Below, piece after piece: positions 24,101-38,902 of a stretch of 64,000 nucleotides of DNA (its first letter is position 1; the number at the start of each line of letters is the position of its first letter). This DNA is from Harmothoe impar (Eukaryota > Annelida > Polychaeta > Phyllodocida > Polynoidae), in NCBI GenBank assembly GCA_947462335.1, contig OX381705.1, positions 38,091,570-38,155,569 on the forward strand, read 5' to 3'. The notes under the pieces are model-generated. The model was given only the letters and a program-made list of their open reading frames with translations. It made no database searches and was not told the DNA's origin. Position numbers and translations under genes: made by a program.

Positions 24101-27100
24101 GAAATATCAAAATTGTTACCATCAAAAAGGGAAAAAATTTAACTTTACAATAGGTCAATGTAAATGAGGATAATGACAACTACTATTGAGGAGACAGCTG
24201 GCTATATTAATAACTATTTTACAAATATTGGTAATAATTTAGTAAAGAATCTTGATTCAACTTGGTCCTTGTTGCTTGCTGTTTGCTGGACTCTCTGAGT
24301 GAAGCGCTCTACCACCGGCGAGGTAAGGCACTAGGTAGCACTCGTGGACCTTACTTATATGGAAATAACTTCCAGGGAAGTTATGCCCATCACAGGGTTC
24401 CCACTATTTTTCAGTCTCAGTTTTAACTGACATTTAACTAGTCTGAATTTACAGAGGTAGTATCTCCATTCTGTGTCCTGGATATATGTTTTTGAATCTA
24501 GCGTATGCAGTAGTATGTACATACCAGTATCATAGAATTTAATAATAAGTATTTGTATTATAAATACAACAACTTGCAAATTTTGTACATTTTTACATAC
24601 TCCACATTAATTTATAACGTTGATGTTATTGGAAAATTATAAAAAGTATATTAAATAATTACATGTTTATATTGTGATTGTATAACTTATAACATATGAG
24701 ATGAGAAATGATTATAAGGCGGCCGACGTAAGCAGATCCTCGGATCTTGAAGTAGCCTTTTTACTTGAATATCATTGACTGTAAAGAGATGACCTGTAGA
24801 AGGTTTAATAGATTTGGAATATTCAAATCTATATTGTACACTTGTAAAAACACGACATCAATGAACTGTATCTCCTGCTACTTTTGACCAAATAAATCCT
24901 TTAAAATTGAATTAAATTGAAATGATATTTATAGAACCTTTTTATATACATGTGTATCTCAGATGAGTACCTTGTAATCCACTCCCCCAATGATGCGTCG
25001 TAGCAGTTCAAAGGTCCAGTACCATTTCTTCGAGGCACGCCAGGTTAGTTTATCGCAGGTAAGTAGTGCTTCGCATACAGATCTGAGTGTCAGAGGAAAA
25101 TATGCCTTATGTAAATGCATATTCAAGCACATTAAATATAGCTTTCATGCGTAACAAAAGCACTATCAGCACGATCCAACAAAAGTTCTAAGGAAACCCA
25201 CAGCAAAAATTATTTAATTAGTTTAAAAAGAAGAAGAAAATTCTTGATTTTTGGAAAAATGAGGCGAGCGAAATCCGTTGACCAAAAATAAATTTCCATT
25301 TCCGAAAATAAGGTGTGCGAAATCCAATGACCAACTTTGAAGGGAAGTAAGGTTTTAAGCAACACTCTAGATATATTTCATGGTGCATACAGTTGCCCCA
25401 TTGATTTAACCAAATAACGCAGCATTTCACAGAAATTCACACCCCTGCGAAATAATGGCCTGTCAAATCATCATAATTGGTCATCTAACCATTATAAAAA
25501 AGCTTTTTCAGATGAGAGAGCATAAAGGAGCACTCATATAGTTTCCCACTGAGGGTTATTTCACGAGGTGAAGCCATACTCGTGAACCTTTGTCTATATA
25601 CTCACTAACATAAGTTAATTATCTTCTAATATTTTTGTGGTTCGGAAATAGGCACCCAATAGAGTTATCATGATGGGTACAGTACTCCACAAGACAAAAT
25701 ACTAGATTATGTCATTGACAATTTACTGGGAGTTATCTAATTGATGTACAACTTTCCTACTTGTTTAATATCTGCATGGGGAGTGGGCTGAGTCTAGACC
25801 CATCAGATCACTGCTAAGTATTCAGCTTGAGACAGAGGACGTGGGTAAAAGGTACGCATCGTGAAAGCTCTTATCACTGCTTATCGCTTCCACTGCTGGA
25901 GACACTGTAAAACAAGGCTTAAGCCTATCCGTGTATCAAGATGCACTTACTTGGCAGGTACGTGGTTGTTATCAACGAGGAGCTCAAGCATGTCAAAGAG
26001 CAACTTAGCCCTTTTCTCATTTGTCTGGTTGTGGATGCAGATCACGAAGTATTTGATTGCCATGTCATGGTACTCCTGGAATAGGTATTATACTAAATGT
26101 TCATGTTTAATAGAAAGGCCTACATCATTGATGTTATTCTACTTGATACATTGTATCATGTTAAATTTATATTCAATCAGGATTCTCCACAGGATGAAAA
26201 AGCACACCATACATGTATTTCGACATTTTGATTAATGTCAAGCATCCGAAGCTTGACAACATGAGCAAAGTTATTTCAACAAGTGGTCCCCGCATGACCC
26301 CCTCAGATCCTAATAATCTTCAACCTACATGAAGATGTATGCAGTTCATAACCGAATGCAAAATTATACCATGGCTTTGTATATGTAACTATCTTTCACA
26401 GAATAATGAAAAACTTAAATTGTTGGAAAAAGTTGGTACATTTTTACTATTTTCCGACCCCTGATTTTCACCAGAAGAAGCCATAGGACCAATACAATTT
26501 TACCATCAAACATAAGGCACATGAAGAGCATTACCCGGTACTATTTATCCCTCCAACCAAAATAGGGCATTGAAAAGTGTCAAAAATCCAATTGTGGCCA
26601 TTTTGAGGCAGCCATATTGGATTTGCACATCATGGGAGACACTGCATCTTTGATTTTCATGTTACCGTAAAACCTAGCGAATAAGCCGCAAATCAGATCA
26701 GCAGTCTGGCTTATAAGGTTTGCCCAGCAAAACGCAAGTTTTTGCCACTATGGTACAGTACTAAGGGAGTGATCATTTTTTAACAACAGGGGGGGGATGG
26801 TGGGTTTCCGCGCGGAGCGCGCAAATTTGTTTACACCCCCCTCCTTTTTTACACCCCCCTCCAACATTTTTTACCCCCCCCGCCTTACGGCCGAAAATCG
26901 GCTCGCGCGCGGGCCCTTTTATGCATAATAAAGCGCGGGCTTTTTGGCTCAAAACAGGTTAAATTATTTTGACCCCCCCCCCAAGAGGGGTCCAAATTAT
27001 TTTGCCCCCCCCCCCCCGGTCAAGGGGTCCAAATTTCTTTGCCCACCCCCCCCCCCCCTGTTGTTAAAAAATGATCACTTCCTAAAGTCACCACATTCAG

Positions 27101-30100
27101 ATCGCCAGTGTGGCTTATAGGATCGACTTTAAGTCAGGGTGCGGCTTATACACGATTTAGGCTTGTACGTGAGGTTTTACGGTAAGAGCTTCCAGAGCTC
27201 AACATTTGGAATTCAAATTCCCAAGGCATTTTAAGTAGCAGTTTTGATGCTATGATTTTTCAAACCTTTTCAAATTTCTGTTGCATTTGGAAAATTTACG
27301 ACCTTTTATGCTCGCCATGTCGCCAATAAATGGCGACACTAGCCTTGAAATTGGCGACAATAAGCTCCTGAACTCAAGCTTTCCAAAACTGAAAGAATTT
27401 TGTAAATCGTCCAACCAGAACCAAAGTTATAATTTTTTTTTTTATTTGCACTAAAATACATTATTTTGACTTCAATATTTTAAAATTTCCAATTTAAAAA
27501 ATCTGAAATAGGCATGTTCATTATGGTTATTTTCTTGAGATTTAGGCCATCTTGGTGAAAACAAGGGCATTTTGATGAAAACTAGACCCTTGCTAGGTCC
27601 ATATTGGTGGAGTAAGCCTCTTCTAGGGCAATCTTTTGTTAAAAATTGGCCAGTGGCACATTTATTGGGAGAGGAGTCACATAGGCCCTGTCCCATGAAA
27701 AGTGAAAAAAAAAGTGAAAAAAAAAGGCAAGAGAGAACCCCTAATTTTCTGAAAACCAAACCAAACCTAACCATTCTAGTGCCAATATCTGGGTGCCCTA
27801 CCCTATTCCCAAAATGCTTCAGATTGCACCATTTTAGGTAAAGATTTTCAAAATTTTCCAAACCCTTTCGAATCCCTCTAAAAAAATGTTCCAGTCCCAA
27901 TGAAAATAGGACAATTACAGAATGGGGCAAAAATAGATTTTGTGCCAAAATGCACCAGAACACACCATTTCAAGTATAGACTTCCAAAATGTTCTTGTTA
28001 GGGGGGGGGGTGTTGAGGGCTGTAAAAAATGCCCACGGAGAAGGTCCTTTTTTGCACATCCTTCCAATACGTGTCTTGGCTACAACTAGTTCTGTATTGG
28101 CTCCACGGTGTTCAGATATGCCCACCCCTGAATTAAGTCTTTATCCAAACCTTCAAATATTTCCCCAGAGTGAATGAATGTGTAGGACTCGTTCAAAAAC
28201 CAGACATCTAGCTCATTGTATTCTGAAAATATTGCATGTTGAAGATGACACTAAAATGGGATTTTGCAAATTGAGGGCCAAACACCTTCATGTTCAGTGG
28301 CCTAAATGTTGGAAAGTTACGGCAGTTGGATGGTATAATTTTGCATACGGTTATGAACTACATACATTTTCTTGAGGTGAAAGATTATTAGGATCTGAGG
28401 GGGTCATGCGGTGAAAGATCCTAAAATCTGTCTATATAACACGGAATGGCCCGATTGGTAATTTCAAAGCATATTGGTAGAGAGTTTTGAAGAAATTGCA
28501 AAAATAAGCTCTAAGTTCTAATTCGAGTATTTACAAAATTAAAAAACCTTTGGATAGCTAAAAGCACTCAGGCTGTGATTCGGAGGGTATTTTACACAGG
28601 CCACACTATAGGTTTTCATTACTGTGCATTTGAGGATTTGCATTACCTCAAATTTTATTAATAAATAGAGCAAATATAAGTTTGCTATATGTCGTGAGAC
28701 ACCAGCATTAAGAAAACGGAAGCTAGAGGTAACAAATACACACCTTTGGGAGATTGGTCCAGACCTTTCGCAGTTGGTCGAGGCAGCATTCTTTTTTCAT
28801 TGTTTCTCGTGGAATGAGAAAGCCGACGAATGCCTCTTCGATGGACTGCACCTTCTGCATGGGAAATAATGGATATTACCTCTTTAACAATACACGTTAC
28901 ATACATTTGCATCTGTTCGACCGTCTGACATCAAAAATAATAATTTTTTCAGATCTACAACAAAAAGATTGAGCGTGTGAGTGGCCTCACAGATGACTCA
29001 GGGTAAGCTGAATCTGAAGCTTATCATGCACTTAGATATAGTACTCCCTTATAATCATTCATTGGTCGGTTCTGGCATCAGAAATGAATTCCTTGTTAAA
29101 TAGTACCCTAAAGTCATGTGTCATACATGTATGTTATTCCATTTCAGGCCAGCAGGTGGGTGTGGGTGAGCAGGTGGGTGTGGGTGTGCAGGTGGGTGTG
29201 GACAACAGTTCTGTCCCTATCAAAAAGCCAGTCAATCGGACGATAAACGGCGACGATATGGGTGGTACAGTTTTGAACTGCTCTGGACGCTCCTTTCATC
29301 CTGACGCTGTCGCTGGCAACTCTCGTGTTGTCTCGCGCAGTTCTCGAGTGCACGAGAAGTTGCAGTGGCGCCACCCTTTGGGGGACGGTCGCTAGAGGAA
29401 CTAAAATATTTGTCAGTGATGTAAGTGATGGGGGTATAGATGGCGGGGTCCCAATGTCGCATGTCGATTTAAAGAAATGGCCATGTCACCTGTCCATTAT
29501 ATCCTCATCTTCCATGTTGCCTTTAACAGCCTCTCCTGTCCCATGTGGATTTCAATAAGTACCCTATGTTATGTCACTTGTTTTTTTCCTCTTGTCACTA
29601 AGCTGGCTTAACTGTATATGTATTGCAGTTCTATTCATGGCCTACAATGAGAACAACAGTGGGACTTGCCAGGGCAGGTAATCCAGCCTAGGGATGCTCT
29701 GTGTTGAATTCTTTCATTTAAATTTAATTTAAGCGTTTAAGATAGTTATTATTGTGTGTTTGAGGGTATTTCGAGTGTAGAAGATGGCATTTCTGCGTGT
29801 GAAGAGAGAAATATGGGACAGATTGGCAAAAGTTCTCATTTCTATCTTTGCTTTAACACTGGAGCCTATGTACCTTTCATTTAGAGGGTAGCAATTTAAG
29901 AGTACTTAAGAGTTTAAGGAAAAGAGAGAAATCACTACCTAAAGATCGCAGGCGAATTACAGCAAGAAGGAAAGACATTTAAAATTATTTTTCGAAGGAA
30001 ACATCTGTCCTCTGACCTTGTCCATCTGTCTTCTTTGTTATCTCATCTCTGTCTGTCATACAGGCTGAATGACAGACATTCTCCTATGTAACAAAAACGT

Positions 30101-33100
30101 CTTAAACCTTGGTTGGGTCGTTTAGTATTACTAAGTTACCCTGAGTCAATAATATATTCTACACTTCTACAAAGGAATAATAAAGATTGAACATGTGATT
30201 TGCAGATCTAGTGATGCGAACATAGGTTTATAAGATCTGGAAATATTTCTAATCAATTACACTGAATTAGAATTGATGATTTTCCCAACTTTTTTTTCTT
30301 TAAAAATTCATAATTTCTGTTCTTGTTGTCATATCAACCTCGGACAACCTGCAATGTGTCCGCAATGATACTGCCTTTCAGGCAATATATACTTTTAAGG
30401 GGTACATGAGCATAAATTGATTAAAAGGTCACAGGCAGTCCTTCTTTGTAAAGTTTAAGATAACGACGAAAAAATGGCCAACCTTGCTCCATTCAAACTG
30501 CTCTAATTTCCTTAATAATAGTGATAAAAGCAAAATTCCAAAAGATTATGTATTCTAACATGTCTCTCCCCACGACTGTCATAAAGGCAGGAAGAGATAA
30601 TGCATTTGAATTTTTTTGTAACATACCAACAGTGTATTAAACAGTAATGGCAACTGAATTTCAGCTCGAAATTATCAAGGCCAGGGCCAAAAATTGTTTC
30701 TCAAAATCGAGAAGGGTAGCCGGTATGTATTGGAATTTTTTTAGAATTTTACAAATACATGTTTAGTATAGTGGCAGATACAATACACAACACCCGTGCA
30801 GTGGACTGTCGGTAACCAGTTGTTTCAGGACCGTGGCTGTTTCAGCCCCAGTTGTTTCAGACCCATGGTCGTTTCAGACCCAGTCGTTTCAGACCCATGG
30901 TCGTTTCAGCCCATGGTTGTTTCAGACCCATGGCACAGTCATTTCAGACCCAGGAACAACAACTGACTGGTACTTTCGGAAGCAAGGACAGATCAGGTGC
31001 AAACATTTCAGAAGCAGTATATTTCAGTAGCAGACAGGAAAAGATTGAACGTGTGATTGAGATCACACTAGACTCAGGGTCAGGTAGAGGTGTGAAGGGA
31101 AATGTATCATTTATCATAGTAAGAAAGAGAAAGGGTGCACTCTTGTATTAATGGGATTCTTAAAGATGTGACCTTTGACCTTGATTTTGACCTTTTTCTG
31201 ACCTAGATATCATCGTACACATAACAGAAATGGATTCAGCACCTTTGGTTTACCCTAGTCCACTATCCATATCAATCCATTGCTCCCCCTATTATATCCT
31301 GGCTGGACCGTTTCGGATAGCATACCCAAATTGTGCATCACAAGTCAGGAACTGACAACTACCTATAGGCCTGCACCACACAACCTATAGGTCGCATGAC
31401 GCAGGTGCCCTAAGAAAGTCACACCGAATGAGGCAAGCCGCGCAAAAAAAGGGTATACTCGAAAAAAATGTGTACATTGACTTTTTTTTGGGGGGTACTT
31501 GAGCCCAAATTCTAATTTTCATGTCCCCAGATATTGGCTATCTATGTCTTTTGTCCTCTCACGTCTATGTCCGACACACACTGAATAAAAAGCTCCCATG
31601 TCCATATTGTAAATAATTACCCCGGTAGAGAGAGGGGGAGGGGGGTACTCACATTTCCATATAGTTTTTGTTGCGATACGTGCATTATCAGTGCAAAGTG
31701 AATCAGGGTTATCACAACACTGATCTGTTACACAAATAATATCAAGTAACCTCCCCTGTAAATTACCTCTAGTACTTAAGTGTTTGATAGATGTCTGAAA
31801 AATAGCGTCTCACCTACCCCTCCCATAGAGATAGCATTGGTTGTCACGAACTATCCAAATTTGGGGTTATCGGTTATCTACACGCTCCCATAGAGCTCTA
31901 TGCTGAAGCAAATTACCAGCAATTACTGCCTAATATTATTTTTCGTTTTTTAGGGGGTTACAGTTGGAATTTGTAAAAAACAAATACACCATTAGATAGA
32001 TATTGTGGAAAGTGATCTAATGACACCATGCAAGATGCAAAGAGTGAAATATTGACCAAATGGGAGCAATTTCATTTTTTCAAGGAAAAGAGGTGTCCAG
32101 AATCGTCTCACTAGACTCAGGGGAGACCCTGAGTCAATGATCGTGTAGATATTTTAGTCACCGATGTCGACCTATGCTTCTCATAGAGCACCTATCAGAT
32201 TCTATGCGATCATTGGTTGGGTACGTCCAACTAAGATATTTCGGAAGTACATTCGGAAGCTGACAATTTTTTTTATTGTAGTTATGATAGATCTTGAAGA
32301 ATACAATAAATTTTTTTTTTTTTTTTTAATTCAAAGTTTTATTTTATCCTGGGACAGGTTGTCAGTCTAGGGCCTATAGCCCTAGCCTAGATCTCCCCGC
32401 GTCGACCAAGTTTGGTCATGTGTGTAACAACCAGTATGTTCGTTTGTCTCTTTCAGTGTAAATGTCAGTTCCACACACCTATTAACCAAATAGTCTATTG
32501 AACCAAGTATATAAAGCGTCAGCGCTACAGGACTAAACAGGACATACATTTGTCAGTTTGTAACCGCAGGGATATTTCTAGGATTTTATGCAGTGGGCCA
32601 ATGGCGCATCTATAGGAAAAATAATGCGCCATTTTCAAAATCAATGGGCCATTAACTATATTTTCTTGGAAATGATAATTTTACTATAAAATCTTCACCT
32701 TGAATCATATCTAGACCACTGTGGAACAAAATCTCATTAGATGAAAGCAATCAAAGGGAAATTTACCAATCTAAAAAAAGACATTTACCCTTTCTCTTTT
32801 TTTAATCAAACCATCGAAACTTTACCACATGTTGTCCTAACCCATGGGTACCATGCAAGATCAGGGTAAGAGTTAAGATCAACATATGATACATGGTATG
32901 AAGGCTAGAGGTGCTAATGGAAGGCAATCAATAAAAAAAAATTCAAAAGGAGGAGGGATTATTCATTTCATATCTAGGAAAATTCAGGTGCTCAGTATAT
33001 CTATTTGAGATTTAGATGACCAAATTACCGCTGTTTTTAGCTTTCCAATGATATGCTATACCCCCTATCTGTAAATTCTGACACATATTTTTGGGAATAT

Positions 33101-36100
33101 ATTTTTTAACTTTTAGTATACCATGATGTCTTGTGCGCCAATGGGCGCATAATTGGGGATTTTAATGCGCCATTTTGCATTTAAATGCGTGTATTGCGCG
33201 CTGTGCGGCCCTAGAAATATCCCTGTAACCGTACTGTTGTTAGCACCCTACCCAGGAGATCGGTTCACATATTCTTTCTTATACCCTATTCTATTGACCA
33301 GTTTTACCATTAACAATAGTTATGCCAGTCGTATACAGAGCTGTCTACTCTTCGTTAATATAAACAGTGGAAACTCCATTAACAATAGAGTTCCTACTCA
33401 TCTAGTACCCTGATGTCAGTACCCTGATACAGGAGATGTGATTGATCTTTTCTCCACCTTTCGTAGAAATATTTCACTAATTTACTCAGGATTTGTTTTT
33501 TGAACGCTTTTTGTCCACCGGACGTCTGGTTGAAGACAGTTCCACCTTGCGAACGCTTGGTAAGTGGGGTTATGGAGCAGAAAGTTTTGTTTAGGGTGTT
33601 TTTGTCTAATAACCGGGGCACCTGTGGCTCTAGTACCTGTACACGGGAGGGTGTCCAGATTGCCTGTGTAGAGCAACCTATGGCATGTCGTGTTTTGTAG
33701 GTAAATCCTACGTAACTCCAGTGGTAGCAGTTTTGCTCTGGCATGCAGATCCTTCACATGAGCTTCCTGGGGATTTCTTATACTGAAGCACAGTCTCAGC
33801 GCGTTGTTCTGCAGCACCTGTAGGTGCCCCGCTATGTGCCATTGTTATACTAGTAAGGAACACAGATCCGTAGTCCATGTAAGGTAACAGCATAGTCTTG
33901 TATATCAGCACTGCCGTCCCCACGTCTACAAATGGTCTTATGTATTTAAACATCCACGTCTTATAGTCTACCGCCTGCGCCATTTTACTATACTGCGCTT
34001 CATATGACAGATTACTGTCCATCACAATACCAAGGTATGTATATGTGTCTGTGCTGTGGAGTACCGTGTTCCTCAAGCGGATTTGTAGCTCCTCTTGCTC
34101 TAGTGTACAGGATATTAGCATTGTTTTTGACTTGGCCGGGTTTATTGTCAGCTTTTTCGCATTACGCCAACTCTCTAGCGTCTCAAGGTCTTTCTGCATT
34201 ACTCGGTTTATTTCTACGACATCTCTTGCGCTGTACACTAGCATGGTGTCGTCTGCATACAGCCTGATTTTGGACGTCACTGGTAGATTCGGGATATTGT
34301 TCACATACATTAGAAACAGCAGTGGCCCCAAGATAGATCCTTGGGGCACACCATACGTTACCTCCTCCCATCCTGACAAGACATTGTTGCAGATCGTCCT
34401 TTGTCTCCGTCCTGTCAGGTAGCTCTCAAACCAGTCCTGGGCGATTCTGGTTACCCCCAGTTCGGGCAGTCTCTCTAGCAGCTGCTTATGATCTAATGTA
34501 TCGAATGCCTTCGAGAAGTCTAGGTATATGACCCCTGTGTGCTGTCCCTTTACTTGTGCCTCGTAAGCTTCCGTATTCACCAGAAACACTGCGTCGAGTG
34601 TACAATGGTTTTCTCTGAAGCCCGACTGCGCTTTATGCAATAGTCCATTCTCCTCCATGTAGGCACACAGTTGTGTATGCACTAGCCTCTCCACAACCTT
34701 GCCCGGGACCGGCAGGAGTGAGATGGGCCTCAGACGGCGAGGTCGGGGCTGTCACCTTCGGGGCTGGGACCACCTTAGCCGTCTTCCACCTGCTTGGGAA
34801 CTCCCCTTCTGCCAGCGAGTTGTTTACTATAGCTGTGAATTCTGCTAGCAGTATAAGTAGGCTGTCTCTGAGCAGTCTGGCTGATATAGTTTCTATTCCA
34901 GACGACTTTGTGATATCGATTTTCTTTATCTCTTTCCATACTTGGTTCTGAGTTACTGCTTTTATCCTGAATCTCGTCTCTACCTGCGGTACATTTATTG
35001 GCCTCGGCTCCTCCCCCTCCGTTGGGAGCTTACTCGCCAGCGTCGCCCCAATGTTGGCAAAATACTTGTTTATGACTGTAGAGACCTCTTCTGTTGGTAT
35101 TGGTTCATCATCTGATAGAAGGTGGATTGGCTGTCTTTTCTTCTTTTTGGCTGGCAATAATTTCTGTAGACTCTCCCAAAACTTCTTTGGGTCTTTCTTG
35201 TGTGCTCTCAGCTTCTCCCCTATGTATACCCCTTTCGCTCTTCTAACCAGCGTGTTCGTCAGTGTTGGCAGCGCCAGTCCCGCTGCCATGATGTTATCCG
35301 GCCCTGTGTAGATCTGGTCCAGTGTGTTGACATCGTTATGTAGCGGCCTGGTGGGTTCAGTGATGAGTGGTTTCAGCTGGTACGTGTGGGCTAGCTGATG
35401 CATGACCGTGCTGTGATGCACTGCCGGGGCTAAGTTCATGTTGAAGTCGCCCCCCACATACAGAGTCGCCCCCAGGTAGTGCCTGGTCACGAGGTGAAGA
35501 GCCTGCTGTAGGTGTTGTCTGAATGCATCCTCACTGCCTCTGTGGGGTCTGTACAGGCTTATCACCACTTCAGGTCTGCACTCCTTCCTATGTATCGTGA
35601 CCGCCAGTAGTTCACAGTCTTTTGTCATCACATTGCATTCCGGCGCTTTCAGTCTCATTTGCGGGATTGTATCTTTAACGTATATACTCACCCCTCCTGC
35701 CCTATCAACTATCCTGTCCTGCCAGTGCATACTGTACCCATTGAACTCGTAATAGCTGTCAGGGGTCCATGGTTTTAGCCATGTCTCCAAAAAAGCTATG
35801 ACGTGTGGCTTTCTTGTATAGGTGAAGTACCTCAGCGACTCACTCTTGTTTTTCATACTCTGGGCGTTCCAGTAGATCAGCTTGAACCCTTTTATATTCG
35901 ACTCATCCATTTGAGGTTACTGCTGCTATCCCCTCCCCCCCCCCCTGTCCCGTGTTCTCCATCTCGACGCTACTTCCCCCTCTCTCCGTCTTCTTCTCTT
36001 CGTCTTGTTGCCACGTAGCCCGGTTACTGACTTCACACCCTACACATACAACATATAAAAGGTTCTGTGAGCCCCTCCTCTCAGGATTAGGACCCCTTTT

Positions 36101-38784
36101 CCCTACATTTAAATTGTCAGCTTTACGTCCTGCGACCTGGTTTGCTGTCATCCTGTTGCAAATAGTGGAGGCGTGGGGCCTTGGTGTAGTTTGTGACTTG
36201 ACAACAGCACCACTGTGCACACCCCCCATACCCCCAGGTTCTGTTAAGTCTAGGGGTGGGCAGGGTTGGGGATGTACCACCCGTTTTATCAATGTGTCAA
36301 AAACTCAGAGTTCTCAATGTAACAGTTTATTTCAAAACTCACTTGTCTGAAGAACACAATTTATTTCACATGATCTATATATTTTCTGTTAATATTCTAC
36401 CACCTCTTCTTATTATACAGCGCCCCCGTCCATTAACAATAGACCAGTTCGTTTAATGAGTTAATATTCAACCTTAGTCCATGGCTATACACTACCCTTT
36501 TTCTATCACAACCCTTTGTAAGGCATCTTGTACGTCCATTAACAATAGACTTTTGGATGTCGTGTTTTACTCTTTGTTTGGTAGTAGCCATATATCAATA
36601 TTATTTGTCTATAATCATCCCGCCATACAGCCTATCATATTGTTAACATGGTCGTAACACTGAACTGGAAGTAACACAACTGTTCTTATTCTACTGGTAC
36701 ACCGTGTCATCCCTTGTGCACACTTGGGCCTAGGGTAGCTTATTCCTTGAAGGGCCTACCGTCTGAAAAAATAGTCCCCTGCCCATTGACAATAGGCGGG
36801 GTAGCCCATTAACAATAGGCTATACAACACAGTGTGACATTAACAATATCCACCATGAATAGCAGACCACATAGTCACCCGCGGGCGTGACACTGGTGTA
36901 ATGATGAATGGGGGGGGGGGGGGGGGGGGGCAGGCGCCTCCATATATACACCCTTATTCTAATATTTTCCTACTGGTAATATGATAACTTTGCATCTGAG
37001 TATTACATTATCACTTTTCATCAAATTTTAACAATTTATACAGAAATGGCATTTTAATTTTTTAATGAATTTATGGAATATATCATGCGTGTGTATACAT
37101 GGCGATTACTGCTTTAAAATCTGGACGTACTGGTTTTTATACTATACCACTACAGGCATTATGATAGGTTTTTTATCTGAGTATTAGCCTGACACCTATA
37201 CGTCCATGTATAACGATTTATACACAAATAATGGCTTAGTACACGTATAGCGATTTATACACAAAGAATGGCTTGGTACAATTTGGCCTGAGGTACATAC
37301 AGACTTGGGGTATAGTGTTAATTGAATGTGGTAACTCTTGTCAGTTACTTTACCGTGACCCTTGGGCCTATCACACGTATTTGGTTATGGTACCTTGACT
37401 GCCAGTTTACAACTAGAAGTAATAGGCCCATTTCAATATATCACACTGTACAGTACCATGAGTGAGTGGGTAGAAATTTGATTGTATTTCATCAATAGAT
37501 TTTTGGCCAACCTAATATAGTCATAGCTGCTTATACTACTATGGCGTATCGTCCATGGGCTTGGCCTACAATGTAGGCCTGTCTGCATATTGTTTTAGCG
37601 TGGTCCATCTGTGCCTCATATGAATAGGTATAGCTACTGGCGTATTCTTGTGATTACAGTCGTGATGAGTCCATCATACTTTCCAGCTATACGCTGTTTC
37701 TTAATGATCATATATGGCACGCACAAGTTCTAGCGATTTTAGTGTTCAAAAGTATCAATCATAGTCAATGATAATTGTTCACCTCTATACCCTGCAAGAA
37801 ATAGCGCTACTATACTAAAAATATAACTTAAAATATAACGGTACAAAAAAGTGCATAAAAGTATATAAAACAAGAGCATTTCCTTGACTATTTCTACAGT
37901 ATCAGACATAATAAAAATATAGAGAAACGTAATCTTTGCATTACATTAATTACACCAGATATAAAGCTAACCTATATACTCTTAAACTATATACACAAAA
38001 CCTTACATGTAATATTTCTTAGCACCAGACATAACAAAAGTAAAGACATACATTCTTGCAATACTATGATTCAAAGATATATGACTAAGGATAACACCAA
38101 TGATACATTTCATATTATTTTGCACCGTATAATCTAATATACTACCCCCCCCCATCATTACAATATAATTTTGCGCCTGTCAGACCCCCCTGTCCCCCCG
38201 GGGCCCCCCCAACGCAGGTTGCAGCAAAGAGTCCTGCCCTCTGCCACTAGAGAGGGGAGTGGGGTCACCCACTACAGCTTCTTCACCGCTTTACTTTTTC
38301 TATCTCCTCAGTCCAGCGTATCAGCAGATCTGGACTGGGGTAGTTTGGTTCTAACCTTTCACATAGCGTTATTTTAGACATAGTCTAACCAGAAAGAAAG
38401 AAAGAAGGAAAGAAGGAAAGAAGGAAAGAAGGAAAGAAGGAAAGAAGGAAAGAAGGAAAGAAGGAAAGAAGAAAGGAAGGAAGGAAGGAAGGAAGGAAGG
38501 AAGGAAGGAGGTAAGGAAGGAAGGAAGGAAGGAAGGAAGGAAGGAAGGAAGGAAGGAAGGAAGGAAGGAAGGAAGGAAGGAAGGAAGGAAGGAAGGAAGG
38601 AAGGAAGGAAGGGAAGGAAGGAAGGAAGGAAGGAAGGGAAGGAAGGAAGGAAGGAAGGAAGGAAGGAAGGAAGGAAGGGAAGGAAGGAAGGAAGGAAGGA
38701 AGGAAGGAAGGAAGGAAGGAAGGAAGGAAGGAAGGAAGGAAGGAAGGAAGGAAGGAAGGAGGAAGGAAGGAAGGAAGGAAGGAA

Positions 38785-38826
<42 letters not shown>

Positions 38827-38832
38827 AGAAAA

Positions 38833-38902
<70 letters not shown>

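Noticed and set aside
24290..24345. tRNA-like sequence on the minus strand (GGTGGTAGAGCGCTTCACTC)
   Set aside because: Resembles a tRNA A box and anticodon arm, but no B box or T arm follows. At most a fragment.
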